From: Pseudoflavonifractor sp. MSJ-37
GTDB taxonomy: Bacteria > Bacillota > Clostridia > Oscillospirales > Oscillospiraceae
Reading direction: 5' to 3'
DNA length: 64,000 bases
Assembly (NCBI RefSeq): GCF_018917965.1
Contig: NZ_JAHLPP010000001.1
Coordinates: 806,001-870,000, forward strand
The notes below the pieces were generated by a model. It was not told the DNA's origin. It worked only from the letters and a program-made list of their open reading frames with translations, and did not search any database. A program made the translations under genes and the position numbers. How positions within the stretch are numbered: the first letter of the stretch is position 1; each line of letters opens with the position of its first letter. Below, in pieces: positions 16,093 to 25,205 of this stretch.

Positions 16093-17462
16093 GCCGGAGC
16101 GTGCCCCGCCTGCTGTTCACCGCCCCCGCCAGCGGCAGCGGCAAGACGACTGTGGCCTGTGCGGTCCTCCAGGCACTGGTCCGCCGGGGGATGCGGCCGG
16201 TGGCCTTCAAATCCGGGCCGGACTATATCGACCCTATGTTCCACACGGCCGCTATCGGGGTCCCATCCCGGAACCTGGATCTTTTTCTCATGGGAGAGGC
16301 AGCAGTGCGGCGCTCTCTGCTGGAGAACAGCTCCGAGCAGGATGTAGCCATCTTGGAGGGGGCCATGGGATACTATGACGGGATCGCTCTATCCAGTCAG
16401 GCCAGCGCCTGGGATCTGGCCTGCCGCACTAGGACTCCAGCGGTCCTGGTGGTCGACGGCAGAGGAGCGGCCCGGTCTCTTGCCGCGCTGGTGAAGGGCT
16501 TCCAGGCACTGGAGCCGGAGCATATGCTTCGGGGCGTGATCTTGGGTCGGGTGTCTGCCATGCTCTATCCCAGGCTCAAGGCGTGCATCGAGGCGGAGAC
16601 GGGACTTACGGTCTACGGCTATCTCCCATCCATGCCTCAGTGCAGTCTGGAGAGCCGTCATCTGGGACTGGTGACAGCGGAGGAGATCCCCACGCTCCGG
16701 GAGAAGCTGTCTGCACTGGCAGAGCAGGCGGAGCGGAGCCTGGATCTGGACGGTCTACTCCGTCTGGCCTGGTCGGCGGAGCCGCTGACAGAAGAGGCCG
16801 CTCCACAGATCGCGGCCGATACAGAGAAGAGACGACCGGTGATCGGCGTGGCCCGGGACGAGGCGTTCTGCTTCTACTATGCTGACGCTCTGCGGTTTCT
16901 GGAAGAACTGGGGGCCGAGCTGGCCTTTTTTTCTCCCATGCGGGACGAGGCTCTGCCGGAGCAGTGCTCCGGACTCTATCTGGGCGGCGGCTATCCGGAG
17001 CTCCACGGGGCGGCATTGACCCAAAATATCTCCATGCGCCGGACGATCCGGTCGGCTCTCCAGAGTGGGATGCCCACCGTGGCGGAGTGCGGAGGGTTCC
17101 TCTATCTCCATGAGATCCTGACCGACGGAGAAGGGATGGACCAGCCTATGGCGGGGGCCATCCCGGCTCGGGCCTGGGATAGCGGAAAACTAGGCCGGTT
17201 CGGCTATATGGAGCTGACGGCCCGTCTCTCCGGCCTCCTCTGTGAGACGGGGGAGACGCTCACTGCCCATGAATTCCATTACTGGGAGAGCAGTGCCCCT
17301 GGGACTGCGTTCCACGCTCAGAAGCCGTTGAGCGGCCGGGGCTGGGACTGTGCATGGCATACACCGACCATGTATGCCGGGTTCCCACACTTCCATTTCT
17401 GCGGCTGTCCCAAGGCAGCGGCGCGGTTCGTGACCGCCTGCGCCCGCTATCGGACTATATGA
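16089..17462 (+). CDS. cobB: Cobyrinate a,c-diamide synthase (CbiA/CobB)
   Basis: Amidates the a and c carboxylates of cobyrinate using glutamine and ATP. The 457-residue protein has an N-terminal P-loop synthetase domain (ASGSGKTTVACAVLQAL, followed by KSGPDYIDPMFH) and a C-terminal class I glutamine amidotransferase domain from about residue 250, with the CobB/CobQ-type motif LYLGGGYPELH and nucleophile cysteine in TVAECGGFLYL. The start ATG 16089 overlaps the end of cobL. It is recognised as CbiA rather than cobyric acid synthase by the GPDYIDPMFH motif. Confidence 0.95.
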   Translation: MSRSVPRLLFTAPASGSGKTTVACAVLQALVRRGMRPVAFKSGPDYIDPMFHTAAIGVPSRNLDLFLMGEAAVRRSLLENSSEQDVAILEGAMGYYDGIALSSQASAWDLACRTRTPAVLVVDGRGAARSLAALVKGFQALEPEHMLRGVILGRVSAMLYPRLKACIEAETGLTVYGYLPSMPQCSLESRHLGLVTAEEIPTLREKLSALAEQAERSLDLDGLLRLAWSAEPLTEEAAPQIAADTEKRRPVIGVARDEAFCFYYADALRFLEELGAELAFFSPMRDEALPEQCSGLYLGGGYPELHGAALTQNISMRRTIRSALQSGMPTVAECGGFLYLHEILTDGEGMDQPMAGAIPARAWDSGKLGRFGYMELTARLSGLLCETGETLTAHEFHYWESSAPGTAFHAQKPLSGRGWDCAWHTPTMYAGFPHFHFCGCPKAAARFVTACARYRTI

Positions 17463-17485
17463 GAAGAACAGGAGAGAGGATCGCT

Positions 17486-18547
17486 ATGGAACTCCTAGAA
17501 AGAACGATCAGCCGGATCGTCCCGGCCGACCACCGAGCGGAACGACTGGCCCAGAGCCGCTGGGATTCGATCGCGAAGCCGCTCCACAGCCTTGGGCTGT
17601 TGGAAGATGCTGTGGTCCGGATCGCCGGCATGACCGGGAGTCCGAACATCGATCTGAGTCATCGGGCGATCGTAGTCATGTGTGCCGACCACGGCGTAGT
17701 GGCTCAGGGCGTGACTCAGACCGGGCAGGAGGTCACGGCCATCGTCACAGAGAATATGTCGAAAGGGGACACCAGTGTCTGCTGTATGGCTCGGACGGCT
17801 CATGCGGATCTGGTCCCGGTGGACATCGGAGTAGCGAGGCCGGTGACGGGAGAGCGCATCCTCCAGAGGAACCTGATGCGGGGGACCCATGATATGACTA
17901 AGGGGGCCGCTATGGACCGGGCGGTCTGTATCGAGGCCATCGAGACTGGGATCCGGACTGCTGTCGATCTGTGTACCTCCGGCGTGTCCCTGCTGGGGAC
18001 CGGCGAGATGGGTATCGGCAACACTACGGCGGCCTCCGCAGTCACGGCGGTCCTGCTGGGACTGGACCCGGAGGAGGTCACTGGCCGGGGGGCTGGGCTC
18101 TCTAGCGAAGGTCTGGTCCGGAAGGTCGCCGCCATCCGGACAGCACTGTCCGTGAACGCTCCGGACCCGCAGGACCCGCTCGATGTGCTCTCCAAAGTAG
18201 GAGGGCTGGATCTGGCTGGCTTGGCCGGTGTGTTCCTGGGAGCCGCCGTCTGCCGGACGCCGGTACTGGTGGACGGCTTCATCTCTGCGGCGGCGGCTCT
18301 TTGCGCCGTTCGGCTTTGCCCCGCGGCGAAAGATCATCTGCTGGCCAGCCACGTCTCGGCAGAGCCGGCTGGACAGCGCCTGCTGGACGAGCTGGGACTC
18401 GTCCCGTTCCTCCGGGCCGGGATGTGTCTGGGTGAGGGGACCGGTGCGGCGGCTGTGATGCCCCTGCTGGACATGGCCCTCTCGGTCTACCGGGAGATGG
18501 CGACCTTTGACGAGATCGAGGTGGAGGCTTATCAGCCGCTGACATGA
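17486..18547 (+). CDS. cobT: Nicotinate-nucleotide--dimethylbenzimidazole phosphoribosyltransferase
   Basis: CobT activates the lower-ligand base by transferring phosphoribose from nicotinate mononucleotide, giving the alpha-riboside phosphate used in nucleotide-loop assembly. The protein has 353 residues, the normal length. Diagnostic segments are IVVMCADHGVVAQGVTQTG near residue 62 and the nucleotide-binding LLGTGEMGIGNTTAASA. The catalytic glutamate expected in the last third fits FLRAGMCLGEGTGAAA. ATG 17486 has GGAGAGAGGA just upstream; the longer in-frame extension overlaps cobB. No base-synthesis gene (bluB or bzaA-F) is next to it. Confidence 0.95.
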   Translation: MELLERTISRIVPADHRAERLAQSRWDSIAKPLHSLGLLEDAVVRIAGMTGSPNIDLSHRAIVVMCADHGVVAQGVTQTGQEVTAIVTENMSKGDTSVCCMARTAHADLVPVDIGVARPVTGERILQRNLMRGTHDMTKGAAMDRAVCIEAIETGIRTAVDLCTSGVSLLGTGEMGIGNTTAASAVTAVLLGLDPEEVTGRGAGLSSEGLVRKVAAIRTALSVNAPDPQDPLDVLSKVGGLDLAGLAGVFLGAAVCRTPVLVDGFISAAAALCAVRLCPAAKDHLLASHVSAEPAGQRLLDELGLVPFLRAGMCLGEGTGAAAVMPLLDMALSVYREMATFDEIEVEAYQPLT

Positions 18548-19530
18548 TACACACGTTTTATACACAAAATTTGACCGCGCTCCTGCTGGGCTTCTGTCTG
18601 GACCTCTTGTTGGGAGATCCCCACTGGGCTCCACATCCGGTCCGGGCCATGGGGAGCCTGATCAGTCTGCTGGAAGGGCCGCTCCGGCGCATCTTCCCCT
18701 GTTCCAAGTGGGGCGAACTGCTGGCCGGCGGTGTGCTGGTGGTGTTGACGGCGGGCCTGTCCACTGGGATGGCCTGGCTGATCCTGAGCCTGTGTGGCCG
18801 CATTCATCCCGGACTGGCATTCGCCGGGAAGGTCCTGCTGTGCTATCAGCTTCTGGCCGCCAAGTCCCTGCGGGATGAGAGCATGGCGGTCTATAAGGCG
18901 CTCAAGGCAGAGGATTTGCCCGCTGCCCGGAAGGCGGTCTCCATGATCGTGGGCCGGGACACCGATGTGCTGGATGAGACAGGTGTGGCTAAGGCGGCCG
19001 TGGAGACCGTAGCGGAGAACACCTCCGACGGCGTCATCGCTCCGCTGTTCTATATGGCCTTGGGGGGTCCGCTGGCCGGTGTGGCTTATAAGGCGGTGAA
19101 TACCATGGATTCCATGGTGGGCTATAAGAACGACCGATACCTCTATTTTGGCCGGGCCGCCGCCCGGCTGGACGATCTGGTGAACTTCATCCCTGCCCGG
19201 CTGGCTGGAGCCGTCATGTGTCTTGCCGCCGTCCTCACCGGCTTCGATGGTCGAGAAGCTCTGAGGATCTTCCGGAGGGACCGGCTCAGGCACAAGTCCC
19301 CCAACTCCGCCCACACTGAGGCGGCCTGTGCCGGTGCGCTCCGGGTAGAACTGGCCGGTCCCAGCTATTACTTCGGGAAGCTGGTGGAGAAACCCACTCT
19401 GGGCGACCCGATCCATCCGGTGGAGCCGCTGGACATCGTCCGGGCGGACCGGCTCATGTATGGGACAGCATTCCTGTCTCTGGTCCTGTTCTGCGGGATC
19501 CCACTTTTGGCGCTCCTGTTCCCATTTTGA
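18544..19530 (+). CDS. cbiB: Adenosylcobinamide-phosphate synthase CbiB
   Basis: A membrane enzyme of 328 residues that joins the aminopropanol phosphate arm to adenosylcobyric acid. It starts with LLLGFCLDLLLGDPHWAPHPVR, given here as the typical LLLGDP..HPVR opening, and has several hydrophobic helices (about 55-85 and 205-225, plus one at the very C-terminus). The conserved motif AVETVAENTSDGVIAPLFY is intact, as is the NTMDSMVGYKN segment. It overlaps cobT by 4 bases. Its partner for making aminopropanol phosphate, CobD, is the next gene. Confidence 0.94.
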   Translation: MIHTFYTQNLTALLLGFCLDLLLGDPHWAPHPVRAMGSLISLLEGPLRRIFPCSKWGELLAGGVLVVLTAGLSTGMAWLILSLCGRIHPGLAFAGKVLLCYQLLAAKSLRDESMAVYKALKAEDLPAARKAVSMIVGRDTDVLDETGVAKAAVETVAENTSDGVIAPLFYMALGGPLAGVAYKAVNTMDSMVGYKNDRYLYFGRAAARLDDLVNFIPARLAGAVMCLAAVLTGFDGREALRIFRRDRLRHKSPNSAHTEAACAGALRVELAGPSYYFGKLVEKPTLGDPIHPVEPLDIVRADRLMYGTAFLSLVLFCGIPLLALLFPF

Positions 19531-19572
19531 CCGGAGAGCAGCCCCATCCTGTTCGATCGAAGGAGGCTATCC

Positions 19573-20619
19573 ATGCAGACATATACCCATGGCGGAGATA
19601 TCTATCATCTGCCTCAGCCGGTGCTGGACTTTTCCGCCAATCAGTCTCCGCTGGGGATGCCGCCTGCCGTGGCAGACGCCGCCCGGGCGGCCGTGGCGGA
19701 GGCGGACCACTATCCGGACAGCCTGTGCCGGGATCTGCGGACCGCGATCGGCCGCTTGGACGGTGTTCTGCCGGAGCAGGTCTGTTGTGGGAACGGCGCC
19801 GCCGATGTGCTGTTCCGGCTGGCGGCGGCTCTGCGCCCCAAGCAGGCACTGATCACCGCTCCGGCCTTCTCGGAATATGAGGACGCGGTCCGGGGGGCAG
19901 GTGGGACGGTCCGGCGGCACCGGCTGGATCCGGCCAATGACTTCGATGTGGACCGTACGATCCTGATAGACTTGGTGCCGCCGGTGGATCTGCTCATCCT
20001 TTGTACCCCGAACAATCCTACCGGCCGGCTGATCGGGGAGCCCCTCCTGCGGGAGATCCTGACCCGATGCCGGGCGGCGGCCATCCGTCCGGTGATCGAC
20101 GAGTGCTTCCTGCGGCTGTCTGACCGATCTGGGTCCGGGCTGGCTCCTTGGCTGGAAGAGTTCCCGGAGTTGGTGCTCATGCGAGCCTTCACCAAGAGCC
20201 ATGCCATGCCCGGTCTGCGGCTTGGCTACTGCCTCACGGCGGATCCTGCCTTGCCGGACATGCTCTATCGGGCGGGACAGCCCTGGAACGTCTCTGCCGT
20301 AGCACAGGCAGCGGGCATCGCGGCCTGCGGCTGTCCGGAGTGGCCGGAGCGGACCATGGAGCTGGTCCGCCCGGAGCGGGACCGGCTGACCGCCGTGATC
20401 CGCAGTTTGGGCGGGATCGTCTGGGAAAGCGCTGCCAATTATCTGCTCTTTCGAGTCCCCGGTCGGACAGACCTGAAGGAGCGTCTGCTGGAGCATGGCA
20501 TCCTGATCCGTTCCTGTGCCAACTATCATGGGCTGGGACCTGACTACTACCGGACTGCTGTCCGGCGCCCGGAGGAGAACGACCGGCTTTTGACTGCGAT
20601 AGAAGAGGTGTTTTCGTGA
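19573..20619 (+). CDS. cobD: Threonine-phosphate decarboxylase CobD (class I/II aminotransferase fold)
   Basis: A PLP enzyme of 348 residues that decarboxylates L-threonine-O-3-phosphate to aminopropanol phosphate, the substrate of CbiB. The opening [20 protein letters not shown] is characteristic of CobD rather than the related histidinol-phosphate aminotransferase. PLP-site features are [21 protein letters not shown] and the lysine in [25 protein letters not shown] lies upstream of ATG 19573. The stop overlaps the start of cobQ (TGATG). Confidence 0.92.
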   Translation: MQTYTHGGDIYHLPQPVLDFSANQSPLGMPPAVADAARAAVAEADHYPDSLCRDLRTAIGRLDGVLPEQVCCGNGAADVLFRLAAALRPKQALITAPAFSEYEDAVRGAGGTVRRHRLDPANDFDVDRTILIDLVPPVDLLILCTPNNPTGRLIGEPLLREILTRCRAAAIRPVIDECFLRLSDRSGSGLAPWLEEFPELVLMRAFTKSHAMPGLRLGYCLTADPALPDMLYRAGQPWNVSAVAQAAGIAACGCPEWPERTMELVRPERDRLTAVIRSLGGIVWESAANYLLFRVPGRTDLKERLLEHGILIRSCANYHGLGPDYYRTAVRRPEENDRLLTAIEEVFS

Positions 20620-22133
20620 TGGCAAGACGTATCATGGTACAGGGGACGACCTCCAATGCGGGGAAGAGCTTCCTGTGTGCCGCTCTCTGCCGGATCTTCC
20701 GTCAGGATGGCTGGAGCGTGGCGCCCTTCAAGTCCCAGAACATGGCGCTGAACTCCTTCATCACGGAGGAAGGCTTGGAGATGGGCCGCGCTCAGGTCAT
20801 GCAGGCGGAAGCGGCGGGCATCCCGCCGTCCGTACGGATGAACCCGATCCTGCTCAAGCCCATGAGCGACGTGGGGTCCCAGGTCATCGTCAACGGTGTG
20901 CCCAGAGGGAATATGCCTGCCCGGGAGTACTTCGCCTATAAGAAACAGCTCATCCCGGATATCCTGGAGGCCTATGGAAGTTTGGCCGAAGAACATGACA
21001 TCATCGTCATCGAGGGGGCGGGGAGCCCCGCGGAGATCAATTTGAAGGCTGATGACATCGTGAACATGGGACTGGCCAAACTGGTAGATGCCCCGGTCCT
21101 CCTGTGCGGCGATATCGACCGGGGCGGTGTGTTCGCCTCCCTGTACGGGACCGCGGCCCTTCTGGACCCGGAAGAGCGGTCCCTACTCCGCGGCTTCGTG
21201 ATCAACAAGTTCCGTGGAGATGCGGAGATCCTGCGGCCCGGCCTCTCCATGCTGGAGGACCTGACCCATATCCCGACGGTGGGCGTCGTGCCCATGATCG
21301 ATGTAGATCTGGATGACGAGGACTCTCTCTCATCCCGTCTGGATCGGCGGGAAACGGTGGGACTCATCGACATCGCCGTGATCCGTCTGCCCAAGCTGTC
21401 CAACTTCACTGATTTCAACCCGTTGGAGCGTCTGCCGGAGGTATCTCTCCGGTATGTATCCTCGCCCCGGGAGCTGAAGACTCCGGACCTCATCATCCTG
21501 CCTGGGACCAAGAACACCCTGGCTGATCTGCGGTGGCTCCGCCAATGCGGACTGGAGAGCGCGATCCGGAAATACGCGGACCGCGGCGGTGCTGTGGTGG
21601 GGATCTGCGGCGGCTACCAGATGCTGGGCGAGTCGATCTCTGACCCGGACGGCGTGGAGGGCGGCGGTACGCTGGCTGGCCTGGGCCTCCTGCCCGGACA
21701 CACCGTGTTCCGGGGAGAGAAGACCCGGACCCGGGTAGAGGGACAGTTCCATTGCCTCGACGGCCTGTTTGCCGGGATGGACGGGGTGTCTTTTGGGGGC
21801 TATGAGATCCATATGGGAGAGACGACGCCCACAGGCGGCAGCAGCGCAGTGTCTTGCGGGACTCTGAGGAGCCTGGACGGTATCGAGAAGGAGGACGGCA
21901 TGATCTGCGGGAACGTATGGGGCAGCTATGTCCATGGGATCTTCGACCGGGGCACCTGCGCCTCCGCTCTGGTGAACTGTCTCCGTCGGGCCAAGGGCCT
22001 GGAGGATCGGTCTGCTGTCCTGGACTGGGCGGACTATCAGGAGCGGCAGTATGATATCCTGGCTGACGCGGTACGGGGCGCACTGGATATGGAGCGCATC
22101 TATCAGATCATGGATCGGGAGGACACGATATGA
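20619..22133 (+). CDS. cobQ: Cobyric acid synthase (CbiP/CobQ)
   Basis: Amidates four peripheral carboxylates of adenosylcobyrinic acid diamide to give cobyric acid. The 504-residue protein has the N-terminal synthetase domain ([47 protein letters not shown]) and a C-terminal amidotransferase domain with [10 protein letters not shown], nucleophile cysteine in [11 protein letters not shown], and the [11 protein letters not shown] motif with its catalytic histidine. Start ATG 20619 overlaps the cobD stop; a GTG one codon upstream (20616) is also possible. The next gene overlaps by 4 bases. Confidence 0.95.
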   Translation: MARRIMVQGTTSNAGKSFLCAALCRIFRQDGWSVAPFKSQNMALNSFITEEGLEMGRAQVMQAEAAGIPPSVRMNPILLKPMSDVGSQVIVNGVPRGNMPAREYFAYKKQLIPDILEAYGSLAEEHDIIVIEGAGSPAEINLKADDIVNMGLAKLVDAPVLLCGDIDRGGVFASLYGTAALLDPEERSLLRGFVINKFRGDAEILRPGLSMLEDLTHIPTVGVVPMIDVDLDDEDSLSSRLDRRETVGLIDIAVIRLPKLSNFTDFNPLERLPEVSLRYVSSPRELKTPDLIILPGTKNTLADLRWLRQCGLESAIRKYADRGGAVVGICGGYQMLGESISDPDGVEGGGTLAGLGLLPGHTVFRGEKTRTRVEGQFHCLDGLFAGMDGVSFGGYEIHMGETTPTGGSSAVSCGTLRSLDGIEKEDGMICGNVWGSYVHGIFDRGTCASALVNCLRRAKGLEDRSAVLDWADYQERQYDILADAVRGALDMERIYQIMDREDTI

Positions 22134-22777
22134 GAGAGTTCCATCTGGAACGGGTGGCCCCGGCGGACATCGAGGTCAGGAGCATGGAGATCATCACACA
22201 GGAGCTGGGAGACCGGACGTTCCCACCGGACCAGCTCCCGATCGTCAAGCGATGCATCCATACCAGCGCAGACTTCGACTATGCAGATAACCTGATATTC
22301 TCACCAGCGGCGGTCTCCAAGGGGATCGCCGCTCTGCGGGCGGGCTGTACCATCGTCACAGATACCCAGATGGCCCGCTCTGGCATCAACAAGCGGGTCT
22401 TGTCCAGCTTTGGTGGCGAGGCAGTCTGTTTCATGTCCGATACTGACGTGGCCGCGGAGGCGAGAGAACGAGGCGAGACCAGGGCCGTGGTCTCTATGGA
22501 ACGGGCTGCGGCCCTGACGGGCCCTGTGATCCTGGCGCTGGGCAATGCACCCACGGCCCTGATCCGGGCTTGTCAGCTCATGGACGAGGGGAAACTCCGG
22601 CCGGAGTTGGTCATCGGCGTACCAGTGGGCTTCGTGAACGTGGTAGAATCGAAAGAGCTCCTGCTGAGCATGGATGTGGACTATATCGCAGCGCGTGGCC
22701 GAAAGGGCGGGAGCAATATCGCCGCCGCGATCTGCAATGCGCTGCTGTACATGGCCTCCGGTGGACGCCGGGAATGA
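22130..22777 (+). CDS. cobH: Cobalt-precorrin-8 methylmutase (CbiC/CobH)
   Basis: Moves the methyl group from C-11 to C-12, giving cobyrinic acid. The protein has 215 residues, normal for the family. The active-site histidine lies in [17 protein letters not shown], a signature of the family, followed by the [16 protein letters not shown] motif and [12 protein letters not shown] 22130 overlaps cobQ. It ends 13 bases before the cobI start. Confidence 0.94.
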   Translation: MREFHLERVAPADIEVRSMEIITQELGDRTFPPDQLPIVKRCIHTSADFDYADNLIFSPAAVSKGIAALRAGCTIVTDTQMARSGINKRVLSSFGGEAVCFMSDTDVAAEARERGETRAVVSMERAAALTGPVILALGNAPTALIRACQLMDEGKLRPELVIGVPVGFVNVVESKELLLSMDVDYIAARGRKGGSNIAAAICNALLYMASGGRRE

Positions 22778-22790
22778 GGGGGCAGACACG

Positions 22791-23486
22791 ATGGAACGAG
22801 GAAAGTTGTACGGTGTGGGCGTCGGACCCGGAGATCCGGAACTGCTGACACGGAAGGCGATACGGATCATCCGGGAGGCAGATGTGGTGGCCTTGCCAGA
22901 CCGGGGCGGCGGCGGACAGACCGCCCGTGCCATCGTCCAGGACTATCTGGACGGAAAGGAACTCCTGTCCTGTCCGACGCCTATGGTACGGGATCAGGAA
23001 CAGCTGGAGGTCAGTTATCAGGAGAATGCGGACCGGATCTGCACCCTTCTGGAAGCGGGGAAGACGGTGGTGTTCCTGACGCTGGGAGACCCGACCATAT
23101 ACTCCACCTATATCTACATCCACGAGAGAGTGCTGGAACGGGGGTTCCAAACGGAGTTGGTCCCCGGTGTGCCTTCCTTTTGTGCGGCGGCGGCCCGGCT
23201 GGGCGTGAGTCTGTGTCAGGGGGAAGAGCGGCTCCTCATCGCCCCGGCCAGCCACTCGGTGGAGGACTGCGCCGGTCTGGATGCGAACCAGATCTACATG
23301 AAAGCCGGCCGGAACATGGGAGAGCTCCAGCGGGTCCTGGAGCGGCATGGGAGCCTGGGCCGGGCCATGGCGGTGTCCAACTGCGGCATGGAAGACGAGC
23401 GGGTCTGGCCTCACGCGGCGGAGATCCCACCGGAGAGCCGCTACTTCACGGTGGTGTTCGTCCCACAGAAGGAAACAGAGGAATAA
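22791..23486 (+). CDS. cobI: Cobalt-precorrin-2 C20-methyltransferase (CbiL/CobI)
   Basis: The ring methylase that adds the C-20 methyl early in the pathway, here 231 residues and the last gene of the operon. Motifs: LYGVGVGPGDPELLTRKA at the N-terminus, VVFLTLGDPTIYSTYIYIH in the middle and ELVPGVPSFCAAAARLG. The start ATG 22791 is the first that gives the family opening; longer in-frame sequence overlaps cobH. A bidirectional terminator follows directly. Confidence 0.94.
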   Translation: MERGKLYGVGVGPGDPELLTRKAIRIIREADVVALPDRGGGGQTARAIVQDYLDGKELLSCPTPMVRDQEQLEVSYQENADRICTLLEAGKTVVFLTLGDPTIYSTYIYIHERVLERGFQTELVPGVPSFCAAAARLGVSLCQGEERLLIAPASHSVEDCAGLDANQIYMKAGRNMGELQRVLERHGSLGRAMAVSNCGMEDERVWPHAAEIPPESRYFTVVFVPQKETEE

Positions 23487-23487
23487 A

Positions 23488-23526
23488 AAACGGACTGCCT
23501 CCCATCTATCGTGGGAGGCAGTCTGT
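23488..23526. terminator. Bidirectional terminator between cobI and the nitroreductase gene
   Basis: A 13-15 bp stem, core ACTGCCTCCCA (23494-23504) with TGGGAGGCAGT (23512-23522). On the minus strand it is followed by TTTTTT (23490-23485 region), so the better terminator serves the nitroreductase gene; on the plus strand TGTTCGTT follows. Confidence 0.82.
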
Positions 23527-23554
23527 TCGTTCATATGGAGATGACCGAGAGATA

Positions 23555-24088
23555 TCAGCGGTAGGTGAGGAGCGTTTCCACATCCTTACGTTTGGGACCG
23601 GTGGGCTCCTCAGCGGGATAGCCCACTGCAATGAGGGCCATCAGCTCCTGATCCTCAGGAATCTGGAGATAGGACTCCAGCCCCTTCCGATCGAAGATGC
23701 CCATGATGACGGTGCCGAGCCCCAAGTCATGAGCGGCCAGGCAGAAGGTCTGAGCGGCGATCCCGCAGTCATAATACTGCCAGCCCGCATCCCGGTCGGT
23801 GGAGAAGGAACTATCCCGCTCGAAGCCGGAACGGCCCTTTACGAAAGTCTGGGCGATGAGCGTCTTACAGCCGCCGATGATGCGGGCATTGAACGAGGCA
23901 TAGGTCTCACAGATGGTCTTGCGCATCTCAGGGTCCTCGATGGCGATATAGCGGCTGATCTGAGTATTCTTCCAGGAGGGAGCCCAGGCCGCCAGCGCGA
24001 CTGCCTGTTCCAACAGCGTGCGGGGGATGGGCTCATCGGTGAATTTGCGGATGCTGCGCCGTGTCTTGATACATTCCTGAAGCTCCAT
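23555..24088 (-). CDS. Nitroreductase family protein
   Basis: A 177-residue FMN-dependent oxidoreductase of the nitroreductase fold. FMN phosphate-binding residues are in CIKTRRSIRKFTDEPIP, with the later AAWAPSWKNTQ segment and the helix around GIAAQTFCLAAHDLGLGTV. The end YPAEEPTGPKRKDVETLL is typical. ATG 24088 is chosen because GGAGGT lies 8 bases upstream, inside the codons of a longer in-frame start at 24103. It is next to the cobalamin operon but convergent with it, and lacks the features of BluB, so a role in base synthesis is not supported. Substrate unknown. Confidence 0.88.
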   Translation of the reverse strand: MELQECIKTRRSIRKFTDEPIPRTLLEQAVALAAWAPSWKNTQISRYIAIEDPEMRKTICETYASFNARIIGGCKTLIAQTFVKGRSGFERDSSFSTDRDAGWQYYDCGIAAQTFCLAAHDLGLGTVIMGIFDRKGLESYLQIPEDQELMALIAVGYPAEEPTGPKRKDVETLLTYR

Positions 24089-24122
24089 AGGGCTGACCTC
24101 CATGTCCTGACATTGTGACCCT

Positions 24123-24152
24123 ATGGTAGTCCTGCGGTTGGTAAACTGTCAA
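24123..24152 (-). promoter_or_regulatory. Promoter for the nitroreductase gene
   Basis: Minus strand TTGACA (24152-24147), 18-base spacer, TACCAT (24128-24123). It overlaps the last codon of the upstream acetyltransferase gene. Confidence 0.55.
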
Positions 24153-24922
24153 GTACGAGACGCTGGCGGACATCGGGTCAGGAGCTTCTTCACATGAGTC
24201 ACATCCAGCAGGTCCACGGTTTGGAAGTCCCCCTGATAAAATACAGCCCAGTTGTTGAAGGGACAGGGGAGGGACTTGGCCTGCTCCAGACGCTCCACCG
24301 GAACGATGGTGAACGGAACACAGACTTCCTTGCAATAGGCGCGGATCTTTTCCAGAGCCGGGACGATGAAGGGACACTGGGCATCATGATAGATCGTCAG
24401 TTCCTGCTGGTCGATGGTCCCACGCTTGGCATTCGGACAGAACTGTGGAACGCTCCCATCGAAAGAGAGCGCCAGGAGTTCATAGCCGCCCACAGAGGTG
24501 TCCACACACTGGAAGCCAAATTTTTTTGCGAAGGACTGGTCGGAGAGCCATGCCTTCTGGCGCTTGGCCCCCAGCATACAGACTCCGGATCGGCCCTGCG
24601 CCTTGACATCTGCCAGACAGGACTCCATCAGAGCCCGCCCATAGCCTTTCCCGCGGTGTGGACTCAAGACCCATAGACAATAGAGATAGGACCAGCCATC
24701 GCCCTCGATCGGGACCCATGCGGTCTCCAGCGGGGCGTATTCGATGAACACGGTGGCAGAAGGGTCGTCCAGCTTGCGGAAGACGTGCCCCTCGGCCAGC
24801 CGGTCCGCAAGCCAGCGGCGTTTCGCCTCGATACCGGGATGGGACGTTCTGCGGCGAATGATACAGCACAGGTGCTCGTCGGAGATGTTCTCCGGACTCA
24901 AGTCGATGAAATGTGTGCCCAG
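24149..24922 (-). CDS. YoaP-type GNAT acetyltransferase
   Basis: A two-domain protein of about 257 residues: an N-terminal GNAT acetyltransferase domain (motif A in SPHRGKGYGRALM) and a C-terminal YoaP domain with a thioredoxin-like DAQCPFIVPALEKI stretch. The family opening IDLSPENISDEHLCC is at the very start. No ATG, GTG or TTG precedes it at the right place in frame; the best start is CTG 24922, 7 bases after the upstream stop and about 11 bases behind AAGGACGG. The only other in-frame candidate nearby is TTG within DLSPEN, which would cut conserved residues. Last gene of a three-gene operon with the WYL regulator and zinc-ribbon protein. Acceptor unknown. Confidence 0.82.
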   Translation of the reverse strand: MGTHFIDLSPENISDEHLCCIIRRRTSHPGIEAKRRWLADRLAEGHVFRKLDDPSATVFIEYAPLETAWVPIEGDGWSYLYCLWVLSPHRGKGYGRALMESCLADVKAQGRSGVCMLGAKRQKAWLSDQSFAKKFGFQCVDTSVGGYELLALSFDGSVPQFCPNAKRGTIDQQELTIYHDAQCPFIVPALEKIRAYCKEVCVPFTIVPVERLEQAKSLPCPFNNWAVFYQGDFQTVDLLDVTHVKKLLTRCPPASRT

Positions 24923-24929
24923 AAAAGTG

Positions 24930-25205
24930 TCACCGTCCTTCGTTCTGCCATCGAAGAAGTTTGGGGAAAGTTTGAGCCATCCGGCTCCGGGCCTGGTCCG
25001 CCGACATCTCCGGGTGTGCCTGGACCATGATCGGTACACAGAAGTCGATCATCTGCTCCATGGTCATATCACCGGTGAACGTACCGTTCTGATAACAGTA
25101 TTTGCAGTAATGGGGGCTTAGCGTGCCATCAGCCTCCGTCCCATGGAGGGACGGAGCGCCGATCGGCATGGCGCAGGACTGGCAAAATACGTTTTTCTCA
25201 TACAT
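24930..25205 (-). CDS. Zinc-ribbon domain protein
   Basis: A 91-residue protein of the putative zinc-ribbon family (PF12674-like). The ligands are two Cys pairs, CQSCAMPIG near residue 8 and YCKYCYQNG near residue 33, with a short helical C-terminus (QMIDFCVPIMVQAHPEM). ATG 25205 has GGAGG 10 bases upstream and overlaps the stop of the WYL regulator. Such proteins often accompany small regulators and acetyltransferases in Firmicutes; function is unknown. Confidence 0.86.
   Translation of the reverse strand: MYEKNVFCQSCAMPIGAPSLHGTEADGTLSPHYCKYCYQNGTFTGDMTMEQMIDFCVPIMVQAHPEMSADQARSRMAQTFPKLLRWQNEGR

Noticed and set aside
23555-24088. Nitroreductase next to the cobalamin operon as BluB (lower-ligand synthase)
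   Set aside because: It lacks the BluB opening and length, is convergent with the operon and separated by a terminator, and BluB needs oxygen.
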